From NCBI GenBank assembly GCA_015068495.1, contig SVKL01000004.1:56396-120395 (forward strand): a stretch of DNA of 64,000 nt. Reading direction: 5' to 3'. The notes under the pieces are model-generated. The model was not told the DNA's origin. It was given only the letters and a program-made list of their open reading frames with translations, and made no database searches. Position 1 is the first letter of the stretch, and every line of letters begins with the position of its first letter. This stretch comes from Oscillospiraceae bacterium (GTDB lineage: Bacteria > Bacillota > Clostridia > Oscillospirales > Oscillospiraceae). Below are positions 44,650 to 53,682 of the stretch, one piece after another. A program made the translations under genes and the position numbers.

Positions 44650-46113
44650 ATGCGTAATAACGAAAGCGAAAGCAATACCCTAAAACGGCAGCTTTCACCC
44701 TTAAACGTTTGGGCCATCGCCTTTGGCTGCGTCATCGGCTGGGGCTCCTTCATTAACCCCGGCAAAAAGTTTTTGCCTAACTCCGGTGTAGCCGGAACGG
44801 CGATCGCTATGGTGCTGGGTGCGCTGGTTATGATCATCATTGCTGCCAGCTATGCCTATATGGTGCCGAAACACCCCAAGGCAGGCGGTGAGTTTACCTT
44901 TGCCAAGGCTTGCTTCGGCAAGGGCCCCGCGTATCTGTGCGGTTGGTTTTTGGTGGCCGCCTATCTGACCAATGTGCCTATGAACAGCACCGCCATCGGT
45001 CTGATTGTAGACGGCATTGACGGCAGCGCCGACATTCTGAAATTCGGTTTCCACTATTCCATTGCCGGATTTGAGATCTATATGGGCGAAATGATCCTTG
45101 CTATGGCGATTCTGTTGCTGTTTGGCTATTTGAATATCCTCGGCGTTCAAAAAGCCGGATTTATTCAGACAATCCTGTCCGGTCTGCTGATTGTCAGTGT
45201 TGTAACGCTGACCATTGCAGGTCTGACCAGCGCAAAGGCAAACGGTCTAAATCTGGAGCCTATTTGGGGCTTTGATAAGGCTGCTGCTATGGCTGCAAAC
45301 GCCACCACCGAGAATGTTAATGAATTTGCCCACGTGGGCACACAGGGTATTATCTCTGCGATTCTTGCCACCTTCGCCATTGCCCCTTGGGCCTATGTTG
45401 GTTTTGATGCCATTCCCCAGGCCGCCGAGGAGTTTAACTTCTCCTTCAAGAAGGTCAGCGGCATTATGGTGGTAGCCATCCTGTTCGGCTGCTTTGTATA
45501 CACCGCCAACAACACTGTTTCCGCACTGGTACTGGCCAACTGGCCTGAGCGTGTGATGGCCGGTGATTGGGTACTGCTGGTAGCAGCAGAAGAAATGCTG
45601 GGCACCTTCGGCAAGGTGCTTATCGGCACCGGCGTTTCCTGCGCCGTGCTTTCCGGCATTATGGGCTTCTATCTGGCATCCTCCCGCCTGATGTTCTCTA
45701 TGAGCCGCGACGGCTACCTGCCCAAGTGGTTCAGCGCGGTGGATAAGAAGCACGGTACCCCCAAGAACGCGATGATTTTCTGTATCATCATTTCTCTCTC
45801 CGGTCCTATCCTTGGCCGTGAGGCGCTGGGTTGGTTCGTGGATATGTGCGCTATCGGCGCTTCCGTGGGTTACTTCTTCACCTGCGCTTCTACCGTTGTC
45901 ACTATGAAGCGAGATGGCGACGGCACACCCTTCCTCAAGACGATGGCTGTCACCGGTGTTTGCTTCTCCCTTGCTTTTGTTGTGCTACAGTTAGTCCCCA
46001 TCCCCGGCTTGTCCGGCGTTCACTTCGGCAAAGAATCCTACCTGCTGCTGATTGTGTGGATTGTCTTGGGTCTTCTGTTCTACGGCAAACAGAAAAAGCA
46101 GTTTGCTAACTAA
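44650..46113 (+). CDS. APC superfamily amino acid/amine permease
   Basis: A 487-residue permease with about twelve helices. The N-terminus reads LSPLNVWAIAFGCVIGWGSFINPG, the unwound helix-1 substrate site of APC transporters, followed by GGEFTFAKACFGKGPAYLCGWFLVAAYLTNVPMN. The ATG at 44650 has AGAGGTG six bases upstream; a longer frame from 44599 lacks one. It stands alone between its own promoter and a bidirectional terminator. Next to a LicC-like gene it could import choline, ethanolamine or a related amine, but an ordinary amino acid is also possible. Confidence 0.88.
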   Translation: MRNNESESNTLKRQLSPLNVWAIAFGCVIGWGSFINPGKKFLPNSGVAGTAIAMVLGALVMIIIAASYAYMVPKHPKAGGEFTFAKACFGKGPAYLCGWFLVAAYLTNVPMNSTAIGLIVDGIDGSADILKFGFHYSIAGFEIYMGEMILAMAILLLFGYLNILGVQKAGFIQTILSGLLIVSVVTLTIAGLTSAKANGLNLEPIWGFDKAAAMAANATTENVNEFAHVGTQGIISAILATFAIAPWAYVGFDAIPQAAEEFNFSFKKVSGIMVVAILFGCFVYTANNTVSALVLANWPERVMAGDWVLLVAAEEMLGTFGKVLIGTGVSCAVLSGIMGFYLASSRLMFSMSRDGYLPKWFSAVDKKHGTPKNAMIFCIIISLSGPILGREALGWFVDMCAIGASVGYFFTCASTVVTMKRDGDGTPFLKTMAVTGVCFSLAFVVLQLVPIPGLSGVHFGKESYLLLIVWIVLGLLFYGKQKKQFAN

Positions 46114-46114
46114 T

Positions 46115-46152
46115 AAAAAGAGCGACTTAGATTTTTCTAAGTCGCTCTTTTT
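46115..46152. terminator. Bidirectional terminator between permease and argF
   Basis: A 17-bp perfect stem (AAAAAGAGCGACTTAGA with its complement) over a TTTT loop, ending in T5 on the plus strand and T5 on the minus strand. Confidence 0.95.
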
Positions 46153-46162
46153 ATTACTCATT

Positions 46163-47146
46163 TTACAACGTGGCTGCCATCACTGCCTTGATGGTGTGCA
46201 TCCGGTTTTCCGCTTCGTCGAAGACGATGGACTGTTCGCTCTCGAACACTTCATCCGTAACTTCCATTGCGGTAATATGGAACTTGTCGCCGATTTCCTT
46301 GCCGATTTTGGTATTCAAATCGTGGAAAGCAGGCAGGCAGTGCATAAACACCGTGGTCTTTTTGCCGGTGGCCGCCATCAGCTGGCTGTTGACTTGGTAG
46401 GGGGACAGCTCCTTGATTCGCTCCTCCCACACCTCTGCCGGCTCGCCCATAGACACCCAAACGTCGGTGTAAATCACGTCTGCGTTCTTCACAGCAGCGT
46501 TGGCATCGGTCTCAAACCGCAGCGCAGCGCCGCTTTCCTTGGCAATGGCCTCGCATTGGGCAATAAGCGCCTTGTCGGGGAAATACTTGGCAGGACAGCA
46601 AGCGGTGAAATTCAGACCCAGCTTGGCGCAGCCCACCATCAGAGAATTGCCCATATTGTAGCGGGCATCGCCCATATATACAAAGTTCAAGCCCTTAAGA
46701 CTTCCGAAACGCTCCCGAATGGTGAGCATATCCGCCAGAATTTGCGTGGGGTGGAACTCGTTGGTCAGCCCGTTCCACACAGGAACGTCTGCATACTTTG
46801 CCAGCTCCTCCACAATCACCTGACCAAATCCCCGGTACTCAATGCCGTCGTACATACGACTTAAAACCCGGGCGGTATCCGCAATGGACTCCTTTTTGCC
46901 CATCTGTGAACCGCTGGGGCCCAAATAGGTCACAGACATACCCAAATCCGCGCCGGCTACCTCAAAGGCGCAGCGGGTACGGGTACTGTCCTTTTCAAAC
47001 AGCAGGACAATGTTCTTTCCCTCGTGCATTTTGTGGGGGATGCCTGCTTTTTTCTTTGCTTTCAGCTCCGCTGCCAAATCAATCAGCCCCAAAATTTCCT
47101 CGGGAGTGTAGTCCAGCAGCTTCAAAAAGTCTCTACCCTTCATCAT
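46163..47146 (-). CDS. argF: Ornithine carbamoyltransferase ArgF
   Basis: A 327-residue ornithine transcarbamylase that makes citrulline from ornithine and carbamoyl phosphate. It has the carbamoyl-phosphate signature [12 protein letters not shown], then [14 protein letters not shown], and the ornithine site HCLPAFHD. It begins in a TAATG overlap with the stop of the ABC ATPase gene, so translation is coupled. With argG and argH upstream the anabolic role (ArgF) is likely, though catabolic ArcB enzymes are similar; no arcA or arcC is in the window. Confidence 0.96.
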   Translation of the reverse strand: MMKGRDFLKLLDYTPEEILGLIDLAAELKAKKKAGIPHKMHEGKNIVLLFEKDSTRTRCAFEVAGADLGMSVTYLGPSGSQMGKKESIADTARVLSRMYDGIEYRGFGQVIVEELAKYADVPVWNGLTNEFHPTQILADMLTIRERFGSLKGLNFVYMGDARYNMGNSLMVGCAKLGLNFTACCPAKYFPDKALIAQCEAIAKESGAALRFETDANAAVKNADVIYTDVWVSMGEPAEVWEERIKELSPYQVNSQLMAATGKKTTVFMHCLPAFHDLNTKIGKEIGDKFHITAMEVTDEVFESEQSIVFDEAENRMHTIKAVMAATL

Positions 47147-47883
47147 TACAACACCTTAGATAAGAAATTCTGCAGACGTTCACACTTGGGAGCATCGAAA
47201 ATCTCCGCAGGAGCGCCTTCTTCCGCAATCACGCCGTCATCCAAAAATACCACACGGTTGGATACTTCCCTTGCAAAGCCCATCTCGTGGGTAACAACCA
47301 CCATTGTCATTCCACCCCGGGCCAAATCCTTCATAACCTCCAGTACCTCGCCTACCATTTCCGGGTCAAGGGCAGAGGTGGGCTCGTCAAAGAGCATCAC
47401 TTCCGGCTCCATACACAGCGCGCGAACAATGGCAACACGCTGCTTCTGTCCACCGGAGAGCTGATTGGGGTAGTCCTTTGCCCGGTCAGCCAGCCCCACT
47501 CGGTCAAGCAGCGCCAGCGCCTTCTCCTCAGCCTCCGCCTTGGGCAGCTTTTTCAGCATAATGGGAGCAAGGGTCAGATTGTCCAAAATGGTCAGATGGG
47601 GGAACAGATTAAACTGCTGGAACACCATACCCATCTTCTGCCGGTGGAGATTCAAATCCACCTTGTCGTTGGTCAAGTCCGCATCCTCAAAAATGATGCT
47701 GCCCCCGGTGGGCACCTCCAGCATATTCAGGCACCGCAGGAAGGTGGACTTGCCGGAGCCGGAAGCGCCGATAACACACACCACATCGCCCTTATGGATA
47801 TCCATATCAATACCCTTGAGCACCTGTGTCTTGCCGAAATCTTTCAGCAGATTTCGCACTTGGATTACTGTATTATTTTCCAT
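47146..47883 (-). CDS. Polar amino acid ABC transporter ATP-binding protein
   Basis: A 245-residue GlnQ/ArtP-like ATPase: Walker [16 protein letters not shown] near residue 38, Q-loop [15 protein letters not shown], signature [15 protein letters not shown], Walker [15 protein letters not shown] and the switch His in VVTHEMGFA. It overlaps the permease gene by 11 bases and touches argF downstream. The substrate is probably an arginine-pathway amino acid, given the neighbours. Confidence 0.96.
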   Translation of the reverse strand: MENNTVIQVRNLLKDFGKTQVLKGIDMDIHKGDVVCVIGASGSGKSTFLRCLNMLEVPTGGSIIFEDADLTNDKVDLNLHRQKMGMVFQQFNLFPHLTILDNLTLAPIMLKKLPKAEAEEKALALLDRVGLADRAKDYPNQLSGGQKQRVAIVRALCMEPEVMLFDEPTSALDPEMVGEVLEVMKDLARGGMTMVVVTHEMGFAREVSNRVVFLDDGVIAEEGAPAEIFDAPKCERLQNFLSKVL

Positions 47884-48559
47884 CGCTCTTCCGCAGCCTC
47901 CTTTCTAAGATTGCCAAAAGCTGGGTCAGCACAACCACCATCACCAAATACACCAGCGCCAACAGAAGAATGGGGTTGACTGCATCATAGGTTTTGTTCC
48001 GGATATTGGTGGCTGCCTTGGTCACATCCACAACTGCCACATAGCCGGCAACGGAGGTTTCCTTCAGCAGAGCAATCAGCTCGTTGCCGATGGCAGGCAG
48101 GATGTACTTCACAGCCTGGGGCAGGATAATTTTTGCCATTGCCTGACCCTTGGACATACCAAGGCTTCTTGCCGCCTCCATCTGTCCCTTATCCACCGCG
48201 TTGATGCCGCTGCGAATCAGCTCTGCCATATACGCGCCGGAGTTGATACCGAAAGCGGCAATTGCCACAGGTACGCCGTCCTTAGCGGATACAAAAATAA
48301 CGAAGAAGAACAACAGCAGCAGAACGGTCATCGGGATACCGCGGATGACGGTGGTATAGAAGTCGCAAATCCAATTCACCCAGCGCAGACGCTTGTTGCC
48401 CTCGCTGAAATACTTGGCAATGGCAATCAGCGCGCCGATAATCACACCGATGACAAGCGCGCCAACGGTAATCAGCAGGGTATTTCCCAGACCTTCCACC
48501 ATCCACATATAGCGGTTGTCCTCTAGAAATGTGTCTTTTATTTGATCAATCCAACTCAT
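47873..48559 (-). CDS. Polar amino acid ABC transporter permease
   Basis: A 228-residue HisM/GlnP-type permease with about five helices. It contains [17 protein letters not shown] and, near residue 140, [44 protein letters not shown], the EAA loop that docks the ATPase. It is separated from the binding-protein gene by about 200 bases holding a terminator and a repeat, so it may be expressed at a lower level than that gene. Confidence 0.95.
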   Translation of the reverse strand: MSWIDQIKDTFLEDNRYMWMVEGLGNTLLITVGALVIGVIIGALIAIAKYFSEGNKRLRWVNWICDFYTTVIRGIPMTVLLLLFFFVIFVSAKDGVPVAIAAFGINSGAYMAELIRSGINAVDKGQMEAARSLGMSKGQAMAKIILPQAVKYILPAIGNELIALLKETSVAGYVAVVDVTKAATNIRNKTYDAVNPILLLALVYLVMVVVLTQLLAILERRLRKSDGK

Positions 48560-48594
48560 TGGTACTATTTCCTTATCAGTAATTTAGAACAGCG

Positions 48595-48680
48595 GTCATT
48601 CCGAGGGCAGTTTTTTTGCCCGTGGGAATCCCCATTTTACGCGGGAGATTGCCACGTCGCCTACGGCTCCTGGCAATGAC
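48595..48680. repeat. Intergenic palindromic repeat with GTCATT/AATGAC ends
   Basis: An 86-base element starts GTCATTCC and ends GGCAATGAC. It contains internal pairs such as GGGCA/TGCCC. This pattern (GTCATTxCGAGG, GGCAATCT, GGGAATCCC) resembles dispersed repeats I recall from Clostridia. It lies between the ABC permease and the terminator of the binding-protein gene. Confidence 0.7.
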
Positions 48681-48713
48681 GCGGTTATGCTTTTGTTAAT
48701 AAAAAGAAAGGGT

Positions 48714-48738
48714 GGCTCCGCGCAAAAAGCGCGGAGCC
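48714..48738 (-). terminator. Terminator after the binding-protein gene
   Basis: A 10-bp stem GGCTCCGCGC/GCGCGGAGCC with a five-base loop. On the minus strand it is followed by a T-rich run (CCCTTTCTTTTTATT). It would end most transcripts coming from argG, argH and the binding protein. Confidence 0.85.
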
Positions 48739-48757
48739 GCAATCAATGCTTATTCCG

Positions 48758-49519
48758 TTAGGGCTTTGCGTAAGCTTCGCCGAAGTCGGAGAAGATCTTC
48801 TCTACAGTGCCGTCATTCACCAGCTTGGTCAAGCTCTTGTTGATTTCAGCAACCAAATCCTCGGAACCCTTGGCAAAAGCGAAAGCGTAGGGCTCTTCGG
48901 TCATCTTCTCTTCCAGAACTACAAGGCCGTCAGCCTCGGTAACCATCTGCATAGCGGTCAGGTTGTCAACAACCCAAGCGTCTACCTTGCCGGTGGTCAG
49001 AGCAGCCTTGGCGTCTGCGTTAGCAGCAAATGCCTGAACAGCGATGCCCTCGTCCTGACAGCCGGACTCTGCGGTGGTGCCGGTCTGAACAGAAACGGTC
49101 TTGTCCTTCAAATCAGCCTTGCCCTTAACAGCGCTGTCAGCCTTGACTACGATCACCTGTGCTGCGTTGTAGTAGGGGTCGGTGAAGAGCATATTCTTCT
49201 CACGCTTGGGGGTCACAGTGATGCCGGACATTGCGCAGTCATACTTTGCGGACTGGATACCTGCCAGAACGGAGTCGAAGTCCATCTGTACGAACTCAAT
49301 CTCAACGCCCAGATCCTTGGCAATCAGCTTCATAATTTCCACTTCGATACCAACAACTTCGTTGTTCTCCAAGCTCTCGAAGGGGGGGAAGTCGGGAGAG
49401 GTTGCCACGGTAATCTTACCGGCCTTCTTTACGTCTGCCAGGGTAGCGCCCTTTGCGCCACAAGCCACCAGAGACAGTGCCAAAACCAGCACCAGTGCGA
49501 TTGCAATAATTTTTTTCAT
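48758..49519 (-). CDS. Polar amino acid ABC transporter substrate-binding lipoprotein
   Basis: A 253-residue SBP_bac_3 lipoprotein. The signal ends in the lipobox LVAC with Cys20. The fold shows KITVATSPDFPPFESLENNEVVGIEVEIMKLIAKDLGVEIEFVQMDFDSV and FTDPYYNAAQVIVVK, typical of His/Arg/Gln-type binding proteins. It begins 12 bases after argH with TAGGAGG. Placement inside an arg operon suggests arginine, ornithine or citrulline as ligand; the sequence alone does not decide. Confidence 0.94.
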   Translation of the reverse strand: MKKIIAIALVLVLALSLVACGAKGATLADVKKAGKITVATSPDFPPFESLENNEVVGIEVEIMKLIAKDLGVEIEFVQMDFDSVLAGIQSAKYDCAMSGITVTPKREKNMLFTDPYYNAAQVIVVKADSAVKGKADLKDKTVSVQTGTTAESGCQDEGIAVQAFAANADAKAALTTGKVDAWVVDNLTAMQMVTEADGLVVLEEKMTEEPYAFAFAKGSEDLVAEINKSLTKLVNDGTVEKIFSDFGEAYAKP

Positions 49520-49531
49520 TTTGTTTTCCTC

Positions 49532-50902
49532 CTAAATAAAGTTTTCAATGTATTTGATTTGTTCTTCAGCGGATGCCTGATTGGTACCGCCTGCGGAAAT
49601 GCGGCTTTCTACACATCGTCGCAGACTGATTGCCTCAAAGACATCCTTTTCAAACAGAGGATGGAAGCTTTGATATTCTGCAATATCCAAATCTTCCAGC
49701 ACTGTGTTTTTCTCAATACAGTAGGCAACAATCTGACCTACCAGCTTATAGGCGGTGCGGAAGGGAACGTCCTTCTTGGTCAGATAATCTGCCAAGTCGG
49801 TGGCGTTGATAAAGCCCTTCTGTGCGGCCTTCAGCATATTCTCCGGCAATGCTTTTAAGGTTTTCAGCATAGGCGGGAACACTGTCAGGCACTGCTTTAC
49901 CGTGTCGATGGCATCGAAAATGCTCTCCTTATCCTCCTGCATATCCTTGTTATAGGCAAGGGGGATGCCCTTGAGCACCGTGAGCATTGCCATCAAATCG
50001 CCGTAGACTCTGCCGGTCTTGCCCCGGACAAGCTCCGCAATATCCGGATTCTTCTTTTGGGGCATAATACTGGAGCCTGTGGTGTAGCTGTCGTCCAGCT
50101 CGATGAACTTAAACTCCCAGCTTGCCCAGAGGATCACTTCCTCGGAGAAACGGGACAGGTGCATCATCACCGTGGCAAAGGCGGAAAGCAGCTCCACACA
50201 GAAATCTCTGTCGGACACGCCGTCGATGCTGTTTAAGGTGATACCGTCAAAGCCCAGCTTTTCGGCGGTCATATACCGGTCGGTATTGTAGGTCGTGCCT
50301 GCCAAGGCGCAAGAGCCAAGGGGGTTGTAGTTCATCCGCTTCACGGCATCCTGAATTCTGCCGATATCCCGGGTGAACATCATCCCGTATGCCAGCAAAT
50401 GGTGGGCAAAGGTCACGGGCTGGGCACGCTGCAGGTGGGTGTAGCCGGGCATAATGGTGGTGGTGTGCTGCTTGGCTTGGAACAAAATGGCTTCCAGCAG
50501 GCTTTGCAGCATTTCCACAATTTCCTTTGCCTCTTGGCGCAGGTACAATCGGATATCCACTGCCACCTGATCGTTTCGGCTGCGGGCGGTATGCAGGCGT
50601 TTGCCCACATCACCCAGCCGGCGAGTCAGCTCTGCTTCCACAAACATATGCACATCTTCCGCTGTCATATCAATGGGAAGTGCGCCGGATTCAATATCCT
50701 GCCGAATGTTTTCCAGCTCCGAGATAATGGCATCGGCATCTGCTTGCGCGATGATGCCCTTGGCCGCCAGCATCGCCGCGTGAGCCATAGAGCCTTGAAT
50801 ATCCTGCCGGAACATACGGCTGTCGAAATGAATGGAGGAGTTGAAATCGTCGGCTTGCTGATCCAGCGCTTTGGCAAACCGTCCCTCCCACATCTTAGCC
50901 AT
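49532..50902 (-). CDS. argH: Argininosuccinate lyase ArgH
   Basis: ArgH (456 residues) splits argininosuccinate into arginine and fumarate. It begins [25 protein letters not shown] and has [39 protein letters not shown], and the superfamily signature [16 protein letters not shown] near residue 280 with the catalytic Ser loop. The end, [22 protein letters not shown] in form, is complete. The start overlaps argG by 8 bases. Confidence 0.97.
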   Translation of the reverse strand: MAKMWEGRFAKALDQQADDFNSSIHFDSRMFRQDIQGSMAHAAMLAAKGIIAQADADAIISELENIRQDIESGALPIDMTAEDVHMFVEAELTRRLGDVGKRLHTARSRNDQVAVDIRLYLRQEAKEIVEMLQSLLEAILFQAKQHTTTIMPGYTHLQRAQPVTFAHHLLAYGMMFTRDIGRIQDAVKRMNYNPLGSCALAGTTYNTDRYMTAEKLGFDGITLNSIDGVSDRDFCVELLSAFATVMMHLSRFSEEVILWASWEFKFIELDDSYTTGSSIMPQKKNPDIAELVRGKTGRVYGDLMAMLTVLKGIPLAYNKDMQEDKESIFDAIDTVKQCLTVFPPMLKTLKALPENMLKAAQKGFINATDLADYLTKKDVPFRTAYKLVGQIVAYCIEKNTVLEDLDIAEYQSFHPLFEKDVFEAISLRRCVESRISAGGTNQASAEEQIKYIENFI

Positions 50903-52121
50903 TGTTCAGTTTCCCCTGCTCCAGAAGTGCCTGCACCTGTGTGGGCAGACCCCAAAGGTTGATAAAGCCGGTGGCGTTGGACTGATCGTAATCACTCTCA
51001 CCAAAGGTGCAGATGTCCTCGGAGTACAGAGAGTAGGGGCTCTTCACGCCGGCGTTAATCATATTGCCCTTGTACAGCTTCAGCCGGACAGTGCCGGTGA
51101 CGGTCTTTTGGGTTTCGGTGACAAAGGCAGACAGGGCCTTGCGCAAGGGGGAGAACCACAGACCGTTATACAGCAGCTCTGCAAAGCAAACGGACAGCTC
51201 CTGCTTCTTGTGGGCAGTCATCTTGTCCAGACACAGGGTTTCCAAAACGCTGTGGGCCTTGTAGAGAATTGTGCCGCCGGGGGTTTCGTACACGCCTCTG
51301 CACTTCATACCCACCAGTCTGTTCTCCACGATGTCTAATAGGCCGATGCCGTTCTTGCCGCCGATTTCATTCAGCTTCCAAATTATATCGGTGGCGGTCA
51401 TCTTCTCGCCGTTCAGCGCCACGGGAACGCCCTTTTCAAAATCGATGGTTATGTAGGTGGGCTCGTCGGGAGCCTGCAAGGGAGAAACGCCCATTTCCAA
51501 GAAGCCGGGCTTCTCATACTGGGGCTCATTCCACGGATCTTCCAGATCCAGACCCTCGTGGCTCAGGTGCCACAGGTTCTTATCCTTGGAGTAGTTGGTC
51601 TCTCTGTTGATCTTCAGAGGTACGTTGTGTGCCTCGGCGTAGTCGATTTCCTCTTCACGGGACTTAATATCCCATTCACGCCAAGGTGCGATAATCTTCA
51701 TATCGGGAGCGAAGTGCTTAATGGCCAGCTCGAAACGAACCTGATCGTTGCCCTTGCCGGTACAGCCGTGGGCAATGGCGTCTGCGCCTTCCTTCTTGGC
51801 AATCTCCACCAAGCCCTTGGCAATGATGGGACGGGCAAAGGCAGTACCCATCAGGTACTCCTCGTAAATAGCGCCGGCCTGAATAGAGGGAACGATAACG
51901 TCATTCACCATCTCATCGCTCAAGTCCAGTGCGTAGTACTTATCAGCGCCGGTCTTATAGGCCTTTTCCTCCAAGCCCTCCAGCTCATCCATCTGACCCA
52001 CATTGCCGGCAACGGCAATGATGTAAGGATTGTCGTAATTCTCCTTCAGCCAAGGGATGATAATGGATGTATCCAAGCCACCGGAATAGGCCAATACAAT
52101 TTTTTCAATCTTCTTGCTCAT
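50895..52121 (-). CDS. argG: Argininosuccinate synthase ArgG
   Basis: ArgG (408 residues) joins citrulline and aspartate using ATP. It starts [25 protein letters not shown] (PP-loop SGGLDTS), and has [20 protein letters not shown] and [20 protein letters not shown] block [19 protein letters not shown]. The ATG at 52121 is fixed by TAGGAGG just upstream; an earlier in-frame start at 52175 lies in the promoter leader. It heads the argG-argH-transporter-argF unit. Confidence 0.97.
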   Translation of the reverse strand: MSKKIEKIVLAYSGGLDTSIIIPWLKENYDNPYIIAVAGNVGQMDELEGLEEKAYKTGADKYYALDLSDEMVNDVIVPSIQAGAIYEEYLMGTAFARPIIAKGLVEIAKKEGADAIAHGCTGKGNDQVRFELAIKHFAPDMKIIAPWREWDIKSREEEIDYAEAHNVPLKINRETNYSKDKNLWHLSHEGLDLEDPWNEPQYEKPGFLEMGVSPLQAPDEPTYITIDFEKGVPVALNGEKMTATDIIWKLNEIGGKNGIGLLDIVENRLVGMKCRGVYETPGGTILYKAHSVLETLCLDKMTAHKKQELSVCFAELLYNGLWFSPLRKALSAFVTETQKTVTGTVRLKLYKGNMINAGVKSPYSLYSEDICTFGESDYDQSNATGFINLWGLPTQVQALLEQGKLNNG

Positions 52122-52165
52122 ATTTTTTCCTCCTAAACGCGCAGGTGATTTTTGAATGTAACCAG

Positions 52166-52194
52166 ATTGTAGCACAGTTTGAATAAATATGCAA
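52166..52194 (-). promoter_or_regulatory. Promoter of the arginine operon
   Basis: On the minus strand TTGCAT (52194-52189), 17 bases, TACAAT (52171-52166), about 45 bases ahead of argG. Confidence 0.82.
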
Positions 52195-52205
52195 GTCTTT
52201 ATTCA
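52180..52205. promoter_or_regulatory. Candidate ArgR/AhrC operator (ARG-box-like)
   Basis: TGAATAAA (52180-52187) and TTTATTCA (52198-52205) form a perfect 8-bp inverted repeat over a 10-base centre. The core ATGAATAAA on the minus strand matches the left half of the Bacillus ARG box (CATGAATAAAA). It covers the -35 of the argG promoter, a position suited to repression by arginine-bound ArgR. No argR gene is in the window. Confidence 0.65.
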
Positions 52206-52395
52206 TCGATTTCTGCCGTTTTCCCCTACAAAAAATTTCCGTATTTTTTCTGTTCTTTTATATATAGTGCACAATTGTCGGCATTTTTGCGTCCATATTC
52301 GCCTTTCCGTCTTGAAAAAATGAATATTTTTCACTGCATACAGTGTATATTTTGTATACTGCATAAAGGGCAGCGGGTTTTCCTTTTGAAAGTGG

Positions 52396-52424
52396 TTGCC
52401 ATTTTTCCGCAAAAATGGTAGAAT
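52396..52424 (+). promoter_or_regulatory. Promoter of the ornithine cyclodeaminase-like gene
   Basis: TTGCCA (52396-52401), 17 bases, TAGAAT (52419-52424), about 33 bases before the GTG start. Confidence 0.7.
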
Positions 52425-52456
52425 CACCTCGATGACAGAAAAAAGGAGATGCTTTC

Positions 52457-53551
52457 GTGCTTTTTCAGCTGAGAGAATATACTGCGCCGGATTTTACCCG
52501 GGATTTTTTGCAAAACGCACCGGACGTCAAGATGGAAAAAGCCCCCAAAGACGGGGTTGTGCCGGAGAATTATCACGCCACCTCCATCTTCCCCGAGTAC
52601 TTCAAAATTGACGGGCAGTGGCAGTTTGCCCAAGAGAGCCGGATGGACTGTGTCGCCGTTTGGGACGGCAGCGCCATCCGCGTGGTGGAGTTCCGGAATA
52701 TTCGCGCCGGAGATTTGGTCATCCTTGGCAGAACCGAGGACGCCAGCGAGGGTATCTATGTATATCCCCACGGCTTCCGCACCGAGGAAGAGCAGCAGGA
52801 TTTGTTTGCCTTCCGGCAGGGCCGCTCCCGGGAAACCGCTTTCTCCCGAGACTATGACGAGCTGTATGAGCTGTTAAAATATGAAAAGGAGCACGGCTAT
52901 ATTGTGTGGGTTATGGGCCCCGCCTGCGCCTTTGATTCCGACTCCAGAATGGCATTTCAGAATCTGATTGCAGAGGGCTACGTTCACGCCCTGCTGGCCG
53001 GCAACGCGCTGGCTACCCACGATTTGGAAGGCGCGTATCTGAATACCGCTTTGGGACAGAATATTTATACACAAAAAAGTCAGCCTATGGGCCACTACAA
53101 CCACTTGGACACCTTGAACCGTGTCCGCCTCCACGGCTCTATTGAGAAATTCATCGAAGAAGAAAAGGTGGATAACGGCATTATTTACAGCTGTGTAAAG
53201 CACAATATTCCCTTTGTGCTGGCCGGCTCTATTCGGGATGACGGCCCGATGCCGGAGGTGCTGGGTGACGTTTACGCCGCCCAAAACGCTATGCGCCAGC
53301 AGGTTTCCAAGGCAACCACCGTGATTTGTATGGCAAGCGTGCTGCACACCATTGCCACCGGCAATATGACCCCCACCTACCGGGTAACGGCAGATGGCAC
53401 TGTGCGTCCGGTCCACTTCTACTGCGTGGATATCTCCGAGTTTGCTGTGAATAAGCTCAGCGACCGGGGCAGCCTTTTGGCAAAGAGCATTGTCACCAAC
53501 GCCCAGGATTTTGTGGTAAATGTTTACAAGGGCGTCCACGAAAAAGAATAA
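52457..53551 (+). CDS. TIGR00300/ArgZ-type ornithine cyclodeaminase-like protein
   Basis: A 364-residue protein matching the LOR/SDH-like TIGR00300 family, which includes archaeal ornithine cyclodeaminase and the C-terminal part of cyanobacterial ArgZ/AgrE. Diagnostic stretches are PENYHATSIFPEYFKIDGQW near residue 36, GYVHALLAGNALATHDLEGAY, MGHYNHLDTLNRVRLHGSIE, PFVLAGSIRDDGPMPEVLGD and the final SDRGSLLAKSIVTNAQDF. It seems to lack about 50 residues of the N-terminal domain found in longer members. GTG is used as start (AAAGGAG eight bases upstream). It is divergent from argG, so ornithine to proline conversion is a fitting role, but this is inferred. Confidence 0.82.
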   Translation: MLFQLREYTAPDFTRDFLQNAPDVKMEKAPKDGVVPENYHATSIFPEYFKIDGQWQFAQESRMDCVAVWDGSAIRVVEFRNIRAGDLVILGRTEDASEGIYVYPHGFRTEEEQQDLFAFRQGRSRETAFSRDYDELYELLKYEKEHGYIVWVMGPACAFDSDSRMAFQNLIAEGYVHALLAGNALATHDLEGAYLNTALGQNIYTQKSQPMGHYNHLDTLNRVRLHGSIEKFIEEEKVDNGIIYSCVKHNIPFVLAGSIRDDGPMPEVLGDVYAAQNAMRQQVSKATTVICMASVLHTIATGNMTPTYRVTADGTVRPVHFYCVDISEFAVNKLSDRGSLLAKSIVTNAQDFVVNVYKGVHEKE

Positions 53552-53556
53552 TATTT

Positions 53557-53590
53557 AGGGCTGTTACGGTATGTAACAGCCCCTTTTTTG
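53557..53590 (+). terminator. Terminator after the cyclodeaminase-like gene
   Basis: A 10-bp stem GGGCTGTTAC/GTAACAGCCC with a short loop, then C and T6. Confidence 0.93.
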
Positions 53591-53624
53591 CAAATTTCAA
53601 AACTATCTGTCGGGTGATTTTTGT

Positions 53625-53652
53625 TGACATCCCGCTAAAATGCCGATACTAT
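53625..53652 (+). promoter_or_regulatory. Promoter of the branching enzyme gene
   Basis: Perfect TTGACA (53625-53630), 16 bases, TACTAT (53647-53652), 30 bases before the start codon. Confidence 0.75.
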
Positions 53653-53682
53653 GGATATATACCGACGAAGGATGTGTTGCTT

